Both the position numbers and the translations under genes were made by a program. The notes below the pieces were generated by a model, which had not been told where the DNA came from, made no database searches, and saw nothing but the letters and a program-made list of their open reading frames with translations. Positions 1-5,964 of a stretch of DNA of 9,620 nt are shown here, piece by piece. Numbering within the stretch: the stretch's first letter is position 1; each line of letters starts with the position of its first letter. This DNA is from JBDHUV01 sp039809365 (GTDB lineage: Bacteria > Patescibacteriota > Microgenomatia > Levybacterales > GWA1-39-11), in the NCBI GenBank assembly GCA_039809365.1, contig JBDHUV010000025.1:1-9620 (forward strand), given 5' to 3'.

Positions 1-51
1 TACAAGTCGGTTGTGAGGGGATGTGGTGCTTTCAAAAATAGGAGGTAAATT

Positions 52-123
52 TTGAAACAATACCTGCCTATCCTTGCTCACTCTTATATCACTAAAAAAC
101 ACGCCCGAAAGCGTGTCTTTTAG
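52..123 (+). CDS. possible 23-residue micro-ORF
   Basis: A TTG codon at 52 lies 5 nt after a good Shine-Dalgarno sequence (GGAGGT, 41-46) and opens a 23-codon frame ending at TAG 121-123. The peptide would end in a basic run (KKHARKRVF). The frame runs straight through the terminator hairpin at 94-120, which argues against a conserved protein. It could be a leader peptide or the remnant of a longer gene. The same Shine-Dalgarno sequence overlaps the TAA (46-48) of a frame that enters from the left edge. I do not recognise the peptide and rate it as weak. Confidence 0.2.
   Translation: MKQYLPILAHSYITKKHARKRVF
94..121. terminator. bidirectional intrinsic terminator
   Basis: A six-pair stem, ACACGC (99-104) with GCGTGT (111-116), encloses a CCGAAA loop. 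Five A's precede it (94-98), giving a T-tract on the minus strand, and CTTTT follows on the plus strand. It lies 21 nt beyond the stop of the minus-strand OB-fold gene, so it most likely terminates that gene; it could also stop transcription arriving from the left edge. Confidence 0.7.
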
Positions 124-141
124 TTTTCTTGCAAGAAAAAT

Positions 142-618
142 TTACTGTACAACCTGACAGCTTTTAACTCCGATAATTCCCAGGGATTGTGTATCCGCTG
201 TTCCTCGTAGAGTAACTACCTGCCCGTTTTCAAGAGAAGTCAATTCTGACTTTTCTTTGAAGAAACACTGAATTGTTGTACCAAAATAATATTCCTCAGC
301 TGTTTCTGGCTCAAGAGAGAGGAAAGGTGTTCCTGTGATGTCTTCGCTAATATTCTTGATTTTAGCGGTAAACTCAATAAGCTTTCCTTTGTATTTCTCT
401 TCTGCTGCCAACTGGTTTTTATCAAACTCAGCTATGAAGTCAGTTGCAACAACTGTAGTTGCTGTTTGCTCTTCTGCTGGCTGGGATTGATTATTATTGG
501 TTGCTTCAGTAGCTGTATTGTTAGTTGTAGAGGTGTTGTTGTCACCGCCAGATGCGGCTCCAATAATTCCAACTACTACGATAAATACGATAACTCCAAT
601 TATGATTTTCTTTTTCAA
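142..618 (-). CDS. membrane-anchored OB-fold (tRNA_anti-like) protein
   Basis: 158 residues from a TTG start. This start is chosen because GGGAGGTGA (626-634) lies 7 nt upstream; the in-frame ATGs further out have no such site and would add residues without clear similarity. Seen: basic KKK at residues 2-4, one hydrophobic segment (about 5-22), a low-complexity linker rich in Asn, Thr, Gln and Glu (about 25-58), then a compact domain (about 59-158). The pattern EFDKNQLAAEEKYKGKLIEF followed by a glycine-containing beta-rich stretch is typical of the tRNA_anti-like OB-fold family found in Firmicutes and other envelope proteins. There is no lipobox cysteine, so it should be a single-pass anchored protein with the OB domain outside the membrane. 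Ligand and role are unknown. It sits beside a recombinase and is probably cargo of the element. Domain call fairly firm, function not. Confidence 0.75.
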   Translation of the reverse strand: MKKKIIIGVIVFIVVVGIIGAASGGDNNTSTTNNTATEATNNNQSQPAEEQTATTVVATDFIAEFDKNQLAAEEKYKGKLIEFTAKIKNISEDITGTPFLSLEPETAEEYYFGTTIQCFFKEKSELTSLENGQVVTLRGTADTQSLGIIGVKSCQVVQ

Positions 619-625
619 TTTTCTT

Positions 626-634
626 TCACCTCCC
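626..634 (-). promoter_or_regulatory. Shine-Dalgarno site that sets the TTG start
   Basis: On the minus strand this reads GGGAGGTGA, a near-perfect anti-16S match, 7 nt before the TTG at 616-618. It decides the start of the OB-fold gene and contrasts with the lack of such sites before the zur, znuA and rarA starts. Confidence 0.75.
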
Positions 635-679
635 TTCTTTGGCTTCATAGAGAGTCTATAAAACTCATCTATTAATCGG

Positions 680-708
680 ATACTAACAAATAGTCTGTGG
701 AAATTCAA
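680..708 (-). promoter_or_regulatory. candidate promoter of the OB-fold gene
   Basis: On the minus strand TTGAAT (703-708) and TAGTAT (680-685) are separated by exactly 17 nt, about 60 nt upstream of the TTG start. Each hexamer matches the sigma-70 consensus only partly, so this is tentative. Confidence 0.35.
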
Positions 709-732
709 GGTAAGTGTGAAGCTAAAAAAGCA

Positions 733-939
733 ATATATGGACTGCGCCGAAGCTCCTCAATATTCAAAATAGTGTTTATCAACCTAAGCTATTTTGTAGA
801 AATTGAAAGAGGTATGGTTAATCCGTCAATTGAAAAAATTTACTAGATAATTAAAGCCTTAGGAATACTAGCTCGAAAGAGATATTCCACATCTAATTAC
901 TTGCCTCATCCCTTTACTTTTAGAGAATTCTCCTTGTAA
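733..939 (+). pseudogene. decayed XRE-family helix-turn-helix repressor
   Basis: Frame 3n+1 reads IYGLRRS at about 733-753 and, from 790, YFVEIERGMVNPSIEKIY, then a TAG (844-846), then IIKALGI. This is the classic end of a Cro/cI (XRE) domain, whose usual form is YIS-EIERG-NPS-IYKIAKALGI. The region between LRRS and YFVEIERG is several residues too short and does not look like the normal SQEELA helix, so there is internal decay besides the in-frame stop. There is no clear start codon. It lies immediately upstream of the serine recombinase, where mobile elements often carry a repressor, so it is probably the remnant of the element's regulator. The similarity rests on a short but distinctive motif. 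Confidence 0.6.
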
Positions 940-944
940 GATGA

Positions 945-953
945 TGATAAAAT
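945..953 (+). promoter_or_regulatory. possible extended -10 box at the recombinase start
   Basis: TGATAAAAT matches the extended -10 pattern TGnTATAAT well but ends directly before the ATG at 954. Transcription would then begin about 7 nt inside the annotated frame. Either the box is fortuitous or the true start of the recombinase is uncertain; no Shine-Dalgarno sequence supports the ATG. Confidence 0.25.
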
Positions 954-2225
954 ATGGAAGAACAAGAAGAAATAGATATTACAAAGATACGTTACGTTCT
1001 GTATGCCCGCAAAAGTACAGATGATGCACAAAGACAAGTGCGTTCGATTGATGACCAGATAGCAGAGTGTAAGCCATATGCAAAAAGAATCGGAATCCAC
1101 ATAGTAGATATACTTGAAGTGCATCAGTCCGCCAAAAAACCTCATAAGCGACCCGTTTTCAATCAGATGCTGAAAGACGTAAAGTCAGGGAAATATGACG
1201 CAATTCTTGCATGGAATCCTGACCGTTTGTGCCGAAATATGCTTGAGTCAGGAATTATTATTGACATGGTTGATGAGAATATCATACGAGATTTGAAGTT
1301 TGTTACTCACCACTTTACAAACGATGCAAACGGAAAGATGATTCTTGGAATTGCGTTTGTTTTATCAAAGCAATATAGCGACAAACTGTCTCAAGATGTT
1401 TCAAGAGGAGTAAAAGGTAATCTAACAGAGGGAAAATCACCAATTCACAAACACGGATACAGAAGAAATAAGCTTGGTCTTTATGAGCCTGATGGAAGCA
1501 ATTTCAATCTCATAAAAGAAGCATGGAATTTAAGAAGAAAAGGACAGTCACTTGATGCTATAGCACAATATCTGAACGATAAAGGGTATACCAGAAAATA
1601 CAAGGATTCTGACAGATTGTTTGTTATGAACAAGAAAATACTTTCAGATGTTTTTCGTGATCCGTTTTATTATGGAATTTTGGTTCAAGCACGTCAGAAA
1701 GTGGATTTACGGGATGTATATGACAACTTTGTTCCTGCGATAACTGAAGAGATTTACAGTGAAGTTCAGGAGCTTTCTCAGGCACGAAAAATTCCATATA
1801 ACGTGAACAAAAGAAAAAGATTTTACCCTTTTCGAAGTATGGTTCAGTGTGCTTTTTGTGGAAAGAATATGGTTGTAGGTCCAAGTTCTGGATACAAAAA
1901 GTATCTATATTTCAGATGTGACACAAAAGGTTGTACAAGAAAGAAGAAGTCGGTGCGCGGTCAAATCGTCATAGACTTTCTTTATAAGTTTTTTGAGAAA
2001 GATTTTAAATTCACAAAAGTTGACTATGATGAATACTATAAAGCAATAACCGAAATTACAGAGAGCAAAAGGTCTGAACTGCAGATTAAAATTCATAGCA
2101 AAGAAGCTCTACTAAAAAACACCACAAGAGAACTCAAAGAGCGTGGACTTGCTATAGTGTCGGAAAAGAATATGACAGTAAGAAAAATTAACGAGAAAAG
2201 AATTGATGAGCTTGAGGCAGCTTGA
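954..2225 (+). CDS. large serine recombinase, frameshifted
   Basis: 423 residues before a premature TGA. Domains in order: resolvase-type catalytic domain (about 13-150) with nucleophile Ser21 in YARKSTDD and the DRLCR motif holding Arg91 and Arg94; recombinase DNA-binding domain (about 160-275) with the familiar DPFYYG at 236-241; a zinc ribbon with Cys299, Cys302, Cys322 and Cys327; and the start of a charged coiled coil (about 365-423). Such enzymes integrate and excise phages and conjugative or mobilisable elements by site-specific recombination. The frame breaks at 2216-2217: dropping one G of GAGGCAG joins ...IDELE to QLEGEIDEL... and gives about 507 residues, normal for the family. The ATG at 954 follows an in-frame TAA, so it is the first possible ATG, but it has no Shine-Dalgarno site. 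The catalytic core is intact; loss of the C-terminus makes activity doubtful unless the shift is a sequencing error. Confidence 0.88.
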   Translation: MEEQEEIDITKIRYVLYARKSTDDAQRQVRSIDDQIAECKPYAKRIGIHIVDILEVHQSAKKPHKRPVFNQMLKDVKSGKYDAILAWNPDRLCRNMLESGIIIDMVDENIIRDLKFVTHHFTNDANGKMILGIAFVLSKQYSDKLSQDVSRGVKGNLTEGKSPIHKHGYRRNKLGLYEPDGSNFNLIKEAWNLRRKGQSLDAIAQYLNDKGYTRKYKDSDRLFVMNKKILSDVFRDPFYYGILVQARQKVDLRDVYDNFVPAITEEIYSEVQELSQARKIPYNVNKRKRFYPFRSMVQCAFCGKNMVVGPSSGYKKYLYFRCDTKGCTRKKKSVRGQIVIDFLYKFFEKDFKFTKVDYDEYYKAITEITESKRSELQIKIHSKEALLKNTTRELKERGLAIVSEKNMTVRKINEKRIDELEAA

Positions 2226-2478
2226 AGGTGAAATTGATGAGCTGAGAGAGCGGATAAGTAATCCAGAGAAAGAGAAGCTTACACTTTCTCAATTCTTGAA
2301 CTTATCGAAACAGGCTGAAAACAAAGTCAAATCTGGAACTGAAGTGCAAAAAGACACAATTTGCAGAATTATATTCTTGAACCTTACCGTTGATGAAGAG
2401 GAAGTGTTGTCGTATCAGGCCAAAGAGCCTTTTGCAACCATGCTAAAAACACGTCAAAGTACTTCTAGTCGGGGATAG
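2203..2478 (+). pseudogene. C-terminal piece of the serine recombinase (+1 frame)
   Basis: This frame overlaps the end of the main recombinase frame and carries its missing C-terminus: the rest of the coiled coil (EGEIDELRERI...), a helical stretch, and a final beta-strand-like segment with VDEEEVLSYQ, typical of recombinase tails. No ribosome-binding site precedes its ATG at 2203, so it is unlikely to be a separate gene. Its last codons (SRG, TAG at 2476-2478) lie inside the 3' end of the oppositely oriented tRNA-Pro gene, so part of the C-terminus is encoded by the attachment site. Confidence 0.75.
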
Positions 2479-2490
2479 AGGACTTGAACC
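2469..2490. other. inferred attachment site (tRNA-Pro 3' end)
   Basis: Serine and tyrosine integrases commonly use tRNA 3' ends, and here the recombinase frame runs into the 3' end of an intact tRNA. I looked for a second copy of the tRNA tail to the left (1-950) and did not find one, so the partner site must lie outside the window. The precise core cannot be defined from one copy. Confidence 0.45.
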
Positions 2491-2541
2491 TCCGGCCTCA
2501 CGGTCCCAAACCGCGCGCTCTACCAACTGAGCTAATCCCCG
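2469..2541 (-). tRNA. tRNA-Pro (anticodon TGG)
   Basis: A 73-nt cloverleaf. Acceptor CGGGGAT pairs with ATCCCCG; D-stem GCTC/GAGC; anticodon stem CGCGG/CCGTG around the loop TTTGGGA (anticodon TGG, with the G37 typical of proline tRNAs); T-arm GGAGG-TTCAAGT-CCTCT; discriminator A; no encoded CCA. The 3' end faces the recombinase gene, which overlaps it by 10 bases, making this tRNA the likely integration target. Confidence 0.95.
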
Positions 2542-2571
2542 TTAATGAAAGAATCTCTTCTTACCAATGCA

Positions 2572-2600
2572 ATTTTACTAATAAATAGACAAAATAACAA
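2572..2600 (-). promoter_or_regulatory. promoter of tRNA-Pro
   Basis: On the minus strand TTGTTA (2595-2600) and TAAAAT (2572-2577) are separated by 17 nt and lie about 30 nt upstream of the mature tRNA 5' end. Both hexamers are close to consensus. Confidence 0.6.
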
Positions 2601-2670
2601 TATCATCTCAATTCTAGATAGTTCAAGATATAAATGTTAGCCTCATTTGTAAGAATTAGCTTCACTTTAT

Positions 2671-2702
2671 ACTTGACAAGTGAAATGAGATTAGAGTATA
2701 CC
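2671..2702 (+). promoter_or_regulatory. promoter of the 58-residue gene, with palindrome
   Basis: TTGACA (2673-2678, perfect -35) and TATACC (2697-2702) are 18 nt apart. The -35 box sits inside a perfect 5-1-5 inverted repeat, ACTTG-A-CAAGT (2671-2681), which could bind a dimeric regulator. The ten bases TTGACAAGTG recur at the zur promoter (3038-3047). Confidence 0.65.
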
Positions 2703-2740
2703 AATAGGTAACTTCAATATCGAAAGGAGGTGAACAAATC

Positions 2741-2917
2741 ATGAAAATGATGTTTTATGATGTTAAGACACGTCAGAAAGTAGAGAGTGAAGTTACTGAA
2801 AAAACAACATACTCTGTAAATGGTCAGACCCGATATGCAGTAAAAGGGAAAACTTCTGATGGAAGAAACCTTACAAAATTTGTAAGTAAAGCTGACTACG
2901 ATTCCGTACAAGCATAA
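2741..2917 (+). CDS. 58-residue protein of unknown function
   Basis: The start is fixed by AAAGGAGGTGA, a perfect Shine-Dalgarno site (2723-2733) 7 nt before the ATG. The gene has its own promoter upstream and a hairpin terminator downstream, so it is a true monocistronic gene. The product is basic and soluble, without cysteine, signal peptide or membrane segment. It opens with MKMMFYDVKTRQKVE, has a central NGQTRYAVKGKTSDGRNL and ends with LTKFVSKADYDSV, suggesting a small beta-rich fold. The spacing of YDVKTR and KGKTSDG loosely recalls small zinc-ribbon proteins (CxxC...CxxC) with the cysteines replaced; this is an impression, not a demonstrated relationship. Strong initiation signals suggest high expression. 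It lies between tRNA-Pro and the zinc operon and shares promoter bases with zur. Confidence 0.85.
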   Translation: MKMMFYDVKTRQKVESEVTEKTTYSVNGQTRYAVKGKTSDGRNLTKFVSKADYDSVQA

Positions 2918-2976
2918 CTCTGAATTTAAGCATATTAATTAATCTGCTTATTGCACGATATTTCATGCAGTACATT

Positions 2977-3006
2977 ACAGGCCTCCATATTTTGGGGCCT
3001 GTTTTG
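2977..3006 (+). terminator. intrinsic terminator after the 58-residue gene
   Basis: Stem ACAGGCC (2977-2983) with GGCCTGT (2996-3002), extended by CC/GG after a one-base bulge, small AT loop, followed by TTTT (3002-3005). It separates the small gene from the zur promoter. Confidence 0.75.
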
Positions 3007-3037
3007 TGAGTACACTCTCCATAGAATTATTTATCTG

Positions 3038-3073
3038 TTGACAAGTGCAACTAAGTTGCGTTATTCTCAGAGA
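3038..3073 (+). promoter_or_regulatory. zur-znu promoter (leaderless)
   Basis: TTGACA (3038-3043, perfect -35) and TATTCT (3062-3067) lie 18 nt apart. Six bases follow before the ATG at 3074, so transcription should start at or next to the A of the start codon. This fixes the repressor start at 3074 rather than at the upstream in-frame ATG (2951), which would place promoter and terminator inside the coding region. Confidence 0.7.
3047..3059. promoter_or_regulatory. candidate Zur operator
   Basis: Perfect inverted repeat GCAACT-A-AGTTGC (6-1-6) filling most of the spacer between the -35 and -10 boxes. Fur-family dimers bind odd-centred inverted repeats of about this size, and bound protein here would block RNA polymerase. 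Autoregulation of the repressor and the downstream uptake genes is the natural reading. I see no second copy in a promoter elsewhere in the window. Confidence 0.6.
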
Positions 3074-3496
3074 ATGAATATAAAATGTGATATAAAAATA
3101 AAAATGAAGTTGGATGGACACAGAACTTCAAATACAAGAAAGCTGCTCATAGATATATTTCACTCAACAAAAAAACCTCTCTCAGTCCCTGAATTACTAT
3201 TGTTACTGAAACAGAAAAATACAATGGTTAATAAAACTACAGTGTATCGTGAGATTGAAAAACTTATTAATCATAATATTCTTAAAGAAGTATATCTAAA
3301 AAGTGACAAAGCAAGATATGAACTAGCAAATACAGCACATCATCACCATATTGTATGTGTAACATGCAAAAGAGTAGACGATATCCCTATCACCAATGAT
3401 GTTGAAAAACACGAGAAAGATATTACAAGAAAACTCAATTACAAAATTCTTGACCACTCATTAGAATTTTTTGGAGTCTGTACGAATTGTCAATAA
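3074..3496 (+). CDS. zur: Fur-family metal-responsive repressor (probable Zur)
   Basis: 140 residues, normal Fur-family length. The N-terminal winged helix (about 12-80) contains TRKLLIDIF and the recognition-helix segment VNKTTVYREIEKL (52-64). The dimerisation half has the His cluster 89-92 followed by Cys95 and Cys98, His113, His128 in DHSLEFFGVC, and Cys136 and Cys139. The two CxxC pairs are the structural zinc site; the His-rich region and His128 correspond to the sensory metal site. Metal specificity cannot be read from the fold alone, but direct coupling to znuACB argues for zinc. It is the first gene of the operon, its stop directly abutting the znuA ATG, and probably represses its own promoter through the operator at 3047-3059. 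Fur or PerR identity is less likely given the context. Confidence 0.88.
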   Translation: MNIKCDIKIKMKLDGHRTSNTRKLLIDIFHSTKKPLSVPELLLLLKQKNTMVNKTTVYREIEKLINHNILKEVYLKSDKARYELANTAHHHHIVCVTCKRVDDIPITNDVEKHEKDITRKLNYKILDHSLEFFGVCTNCQ

Positions 3497-4432
3497 ATGA
3501 AAAGAATAGGAATTATTGTAGGAATTATATTTGTTATTAGCACATTGGCATACGTGTTATATAAAAATAATACATTTTTAAACCCTGAAGCAGGAAAAGT
3601 ACACGTTGTTGCAAGTTTTTACCCATATGCGTTCTTCGCAGAACAAGTCGGAGGAGACCATATTTCTGTATACTCTGTCACCCCTGTAGGCGTAGAGCCA
3701 CATGATTTTGAACCTTCTCCTCGTGATTTGCAGAGAATAGAATCTGCACAACTCTTTATCTATAACGGAGCTGGGTTTGATGCATGGGCAGAAAAAGCAA
3801 TAACAAACGGATCAAAAATGAATGCATCAGAGTATGTTCATTTATTATCTCTTGCAGATGAGAACGAAGATATTCATGAAGATGACCATGATCACGAACA
3901 TAGTGAGTATGATCCTCATTTCTGGTTAGATACTGAGAATGCAGAAAAAATAGTTGATCAAATTCAGTTACAATTATCTACTCTTGATCCAGATAATTCA
4001 CAAATATATGAACAAAATGCACAGAAAATAAAACAACAGCTTGAGAATATAAATGAAGAATATCTTGGCAGTATGCAATACTGTAAACAAAATGAGATTG
4101 TAGTTTCACATAATGCCTACTCATACTTAGGGAAAAAGTACGGATTTACTATCCACTCTATAGCAGGGCTTTCAACAGATAATGAAGCATCACCTCAAGA
4201 TCTTGCACGTTTAACACAAGAGGTGAGAAGTAAAAATATTAAGTATATTCTGTTCGAGACTCTTGTATCTCCACAAGTCGCACAGACTCTTGCAAGAGAA
4301 ACAAATACGAAAACACTTGTGCTCAATCCAATCGAAGGATTAACTCAAGATGATATACAAAAAGGAAATAATTATTATACAATTATGAAAGAGAACTTAT
4401 CTGTTCTTACTACCGCACGTGAATGTAACTAA
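3497..4432 (+). CDS. znuA: zinc ABC transporter, substrate-binding protein ZnuA
   Basis: 311 residues of the cluster A-I binding-protein family. It captures metal outside the membrane and hands it to ZnuB. Likely ligands: His69 in GVEPHDFEPSPRD, His141 in DPHFWLD, His205 in VVSHNAYSYLGKKYG; Glu254 sits in the conserved FETLVSP segment. The usual LDP aspartate near the end is Asn277 (LNPIEGL), so the fourth ligand may be absent, as in three-histidine zinc binders. An acidic, His-rich loop (121-135; His127, 131, 133, 135) precedes His141, a feature of zinc rather than manganese binders. The N-terminus is a hydrophobic helix (about 4-21) without a lipobox cysteine, so the protein is probably tethered by an uncleaved anchor. 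The ATG follows the zur TAA with no gap and no Shine-Dalgarno site, implying translational coupling. Confidence 0.92.
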   Translation: MKRIGIIVGIIFVISTLAYVLYKNNTFLNPEAGKVHVVASFYPYAFFAEQVGGDHISVYSVTPVGVEPHDFEPSPRDLQRIESAQLFIYNGAGFDAWAEKAITNGSKMNASEYVHLLSLADENEDIHEDDHDHEHSEYDPHFWLDTENAEKIVDQIQLQLSTLDPDNSQIYEQNAQKIKQQLENINEEYLGSMQYCKQNEIVVSHNAYSYLGKKYGFTIHSIAGLSTDNEASPQDLARLTQEVRSKNIKYILFETLVSPQVAQTLARETNTKTLVLNPIEGLTQDDIQKGNNYYTIMKENLSVLTTARECN

Positions 4433-5165
4433 CACACCATTAATAAAAGCTGAGAATCTCACGTATGCCAAAGACGATGATCCTATCTTGGAAAATCTCT
4501 CATTTGTAATTAATGAAGGAGACTATTTAGGCATTACTGGACCAAACGGAAGTGGAAAAACAACATTACTAAAAATGTTTTTAGGATTATTAACTCCAAC
4601 TTCAGGAACTATTTCTTTACTCGGGACTGATCCTGTTACTTCACCATATAAAAGTAGTATTGGATATGTTCCTCAAAGACTTTCTCATAGTGACCACGCT
4701 TTTCCTGCAACAGTTTCAGAGATTGTCATGACAGGGATTATTGCACAAAAAAAAGGACTTAATATTTTTACTGAGAAAGATAAAGAATTGGCACGTGAAG
4801 CAATGAATAAAGCGAATATTTATGAACTAAAAAATAAATTAATACATAATTTATCTGGAGGACAAAAGCAAAGAGTATTTATTGCGCGAGCATTAGCATC
4901 AAGACCAAAACTTCTTATTTTAGATGAGCCAACTTCTGGAGTAGATGTTGGCTCTCAAAAAACTTTTTACGAATTATTAAAACAGTTAAATAACACTGAT
5001 TCATTGACTATCATTCTTGTTTCCCATGATATGGAAGTTATTTCACGTGAAGTAAAGTCTGTTATGTACTTAAATAAAGTGATTCAGTATTTGGGAGATC
5101 CAAAAGATTTCTTTAAACATTCACATCTTGATATGCACATGGAAGGAGAACATACTCATGCTTGA
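4419..5165 (+). CDS. znuC: zinc ABC transporter, ATP-binding protein ZnuC
   Basis: 248 residues. It hydrolyses ATP to drive zinc import through ZnuB. Motifs in order: Walker A GPNGSGKTT (41-49), Q-loop YVPQ (Gln86), signature LSGGQ (145-149), Walker B LLILDEP (165-171), D-loop SGVD, switch His203 in VSHD. The C-terminal tail (about 231-248) contains five histidines, as in many ZnuC proteins, and may sense or buffer zinc. The start is a GTG that overlaps the end of znuA by 14 nt; it is the only reasonable start before the Walker A motif with normal N-terminal spacing, and no Shine-Dalgarno site is evident, so coupling to znuA is likely. It ends with TGA, which supports TGA being a stop in this genome. 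Confidence 0.93.
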   Translation: MNVTNTPLIKAENLTYAKDDDPILENLSFVINEGDYLGITGPNGSGKTTLLKMFLGLLTPTSGTISLLGTDPVTSPYKSSIGYVPQRLSHSDHAFPATVSEIVMTGIIAQKKGLNIFTEKDKELAREAMNKANIYELKNKLIHNLSGGQKQRVFIARALASRPKLLILDEPTSGVDVGSQKTFYELLKQLNNTDSLTIILVSHDMEVISREVKSVMYLNKVIQYLGDPKDFFKHSHLDMHMEGEHTHA

Positions 5166-5958
5166 GATTTTTCAATTTGAATTTATGCAGAGAGCATTTA
5201 TAGCTGGGACTCTCATTGCTATCCTTTCTCCAGCTATTGGAAGCTTTTTAGTAATACGAAGATATTCATTGATGGCAGATACTCTTGCACACGTTTCCCT
5301 TGCAGGAATTGCAATAAGTTCTTTTCTAGGGACGCCGCCAATTATTACTGCATTAATTACATCAGTTATTGCATCTATCGGAATAGATAGACTCAGAAGT
5401 ACAAAAAAATATTTTGGAGAGTCACTTCTTGCACTATTTCTCTCAGGTAGTTTAGCACTCGCAATTGTACTCATTGGACTTTCAAATGGCTCAAGTACAT
5501 TTGTGGTGAACTATTTATTTGGAAGTATTACTACAGTTACTACCTTAGATATCATAACGATTTTTTGTTTTAGTATACTTGTGATTTGCCTTCTTATCCT
5601 CTTTTTCAACAAATTATTTTTTATTGCTTTTGATGAAGAACTTGCACAAGCAAACGGAATTAATGTCCAAGTCCTCAACATACTTCTTGTCACATTAGGA
5701 GCAATTACTGTCTCATTATCAATGAGAATTGTAGGAGTATTATTAATTGGAGCACTGATGGTTATTCCTTTTCTCACCGCTGTCCAGTTTAAAAAAGGAT
5801 TTAAAACATCATTATTCCTTTCAATACTATTTTCTCTTTTCTCAGTTCTCACAGGACTGTTTGCATCATATTATCTCGGAGTTGCAAGTGGAGGAACAAT
5901 TGTACTGATCACACTAATCCTTTTTATTATAAGTATTGTGTGGAATAAAAAATCTTAA
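5158..5958 (+). CDS. znuB: zinc ABC transporter, permease ZnuB
   Basis: 266 residues of the ABC-3 permease family; it forms the membrane channel, probably as a dimer. About eight or nine hydrophobic helices are visible (12-33, 43-57, 60-77, 90-108, 131-152, 171-188, 192-210, 216-236, 247-262). Family motifs: SLMADTLAHVSLAG (37-50) and the cytoplasmic coupling segment FDEELAQANGINV (158-170), which contacts ZnuC. The ATG at 5158 is preferred over an in-frame ATG at 5128 because AAGGAG (5143-5148) lies 9 nt before it and because it leaves only an 8-nt overlap with znuC. It is the last gene of the operon; only 6 nt separate its stop from that of the converging rarA, and no clear terminator is seen between them. 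Confidence 0.93.
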   Translation: MLEIFQFEFMQRAFIAGTLIAILSPAIGSFLVIRRYSLMADTLAHVSLAGIAISSFLGTPPIITALITSVIASIGIDRLRSTKKYFGESLLALFLSGSLALAIVLIGLSNGSSTFVVNYLFGSITTVTTLDIITIFCFSILVICLLILFFNKLFFIAFDEELAQANGINVQVLNILLVTLGAITVSLSMRIVGVLLIGALMVIPFLTAVQFKKGFKTSLFLSILFSLFSVLTGLFASYYLGVASGGTIVLITLILFIISIVWNKKS

Positions 5959-5964
5959 AGAATT

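Noticed and set aside
14..29. GGGGAT near the left edge as a possible second att copy
   Set aside because: Only six bases match the tRNA-Pro tail and the flanks differ; not enough for an attachment site.
1..48. Frame entering from the left edge and ending at TAA 46-48
   Set aside because: Only 15 codons are visible and nothing in them is recognisable, so no coding call is justified.
445..468. GCAAC...GTTGC inverted pattern resembling the Zur operator
   Set aside because: It falls inside the coding sequence of the OB-fold gene, encodes repeated Val/Ala/Thr codons, and its spacing differs from the 6-1-6 operator.
2951..3073. N-terminal extension of the Fur-family repressor by 41 residues
   Set aside because: It would cover the upstream terminator, the -35 box, the inverted repeat and the -10 box, and the extra residues do not resemble the family.
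4419..5165. TGA as a sense codon (Gly code of Gracilibacteria/Absconditabacteria)
   Set aside because: znuC ends naturally at TGA with znuB starting across it, and no conserved gene in the window contains an internal TGA apart from the recombinase, which changes frame there.
5172..5852. Two minus-strand frames opposite znuB
   Set aside because: They mirror a well-supported permease gene and have no ribosome-binding site or family motifs.
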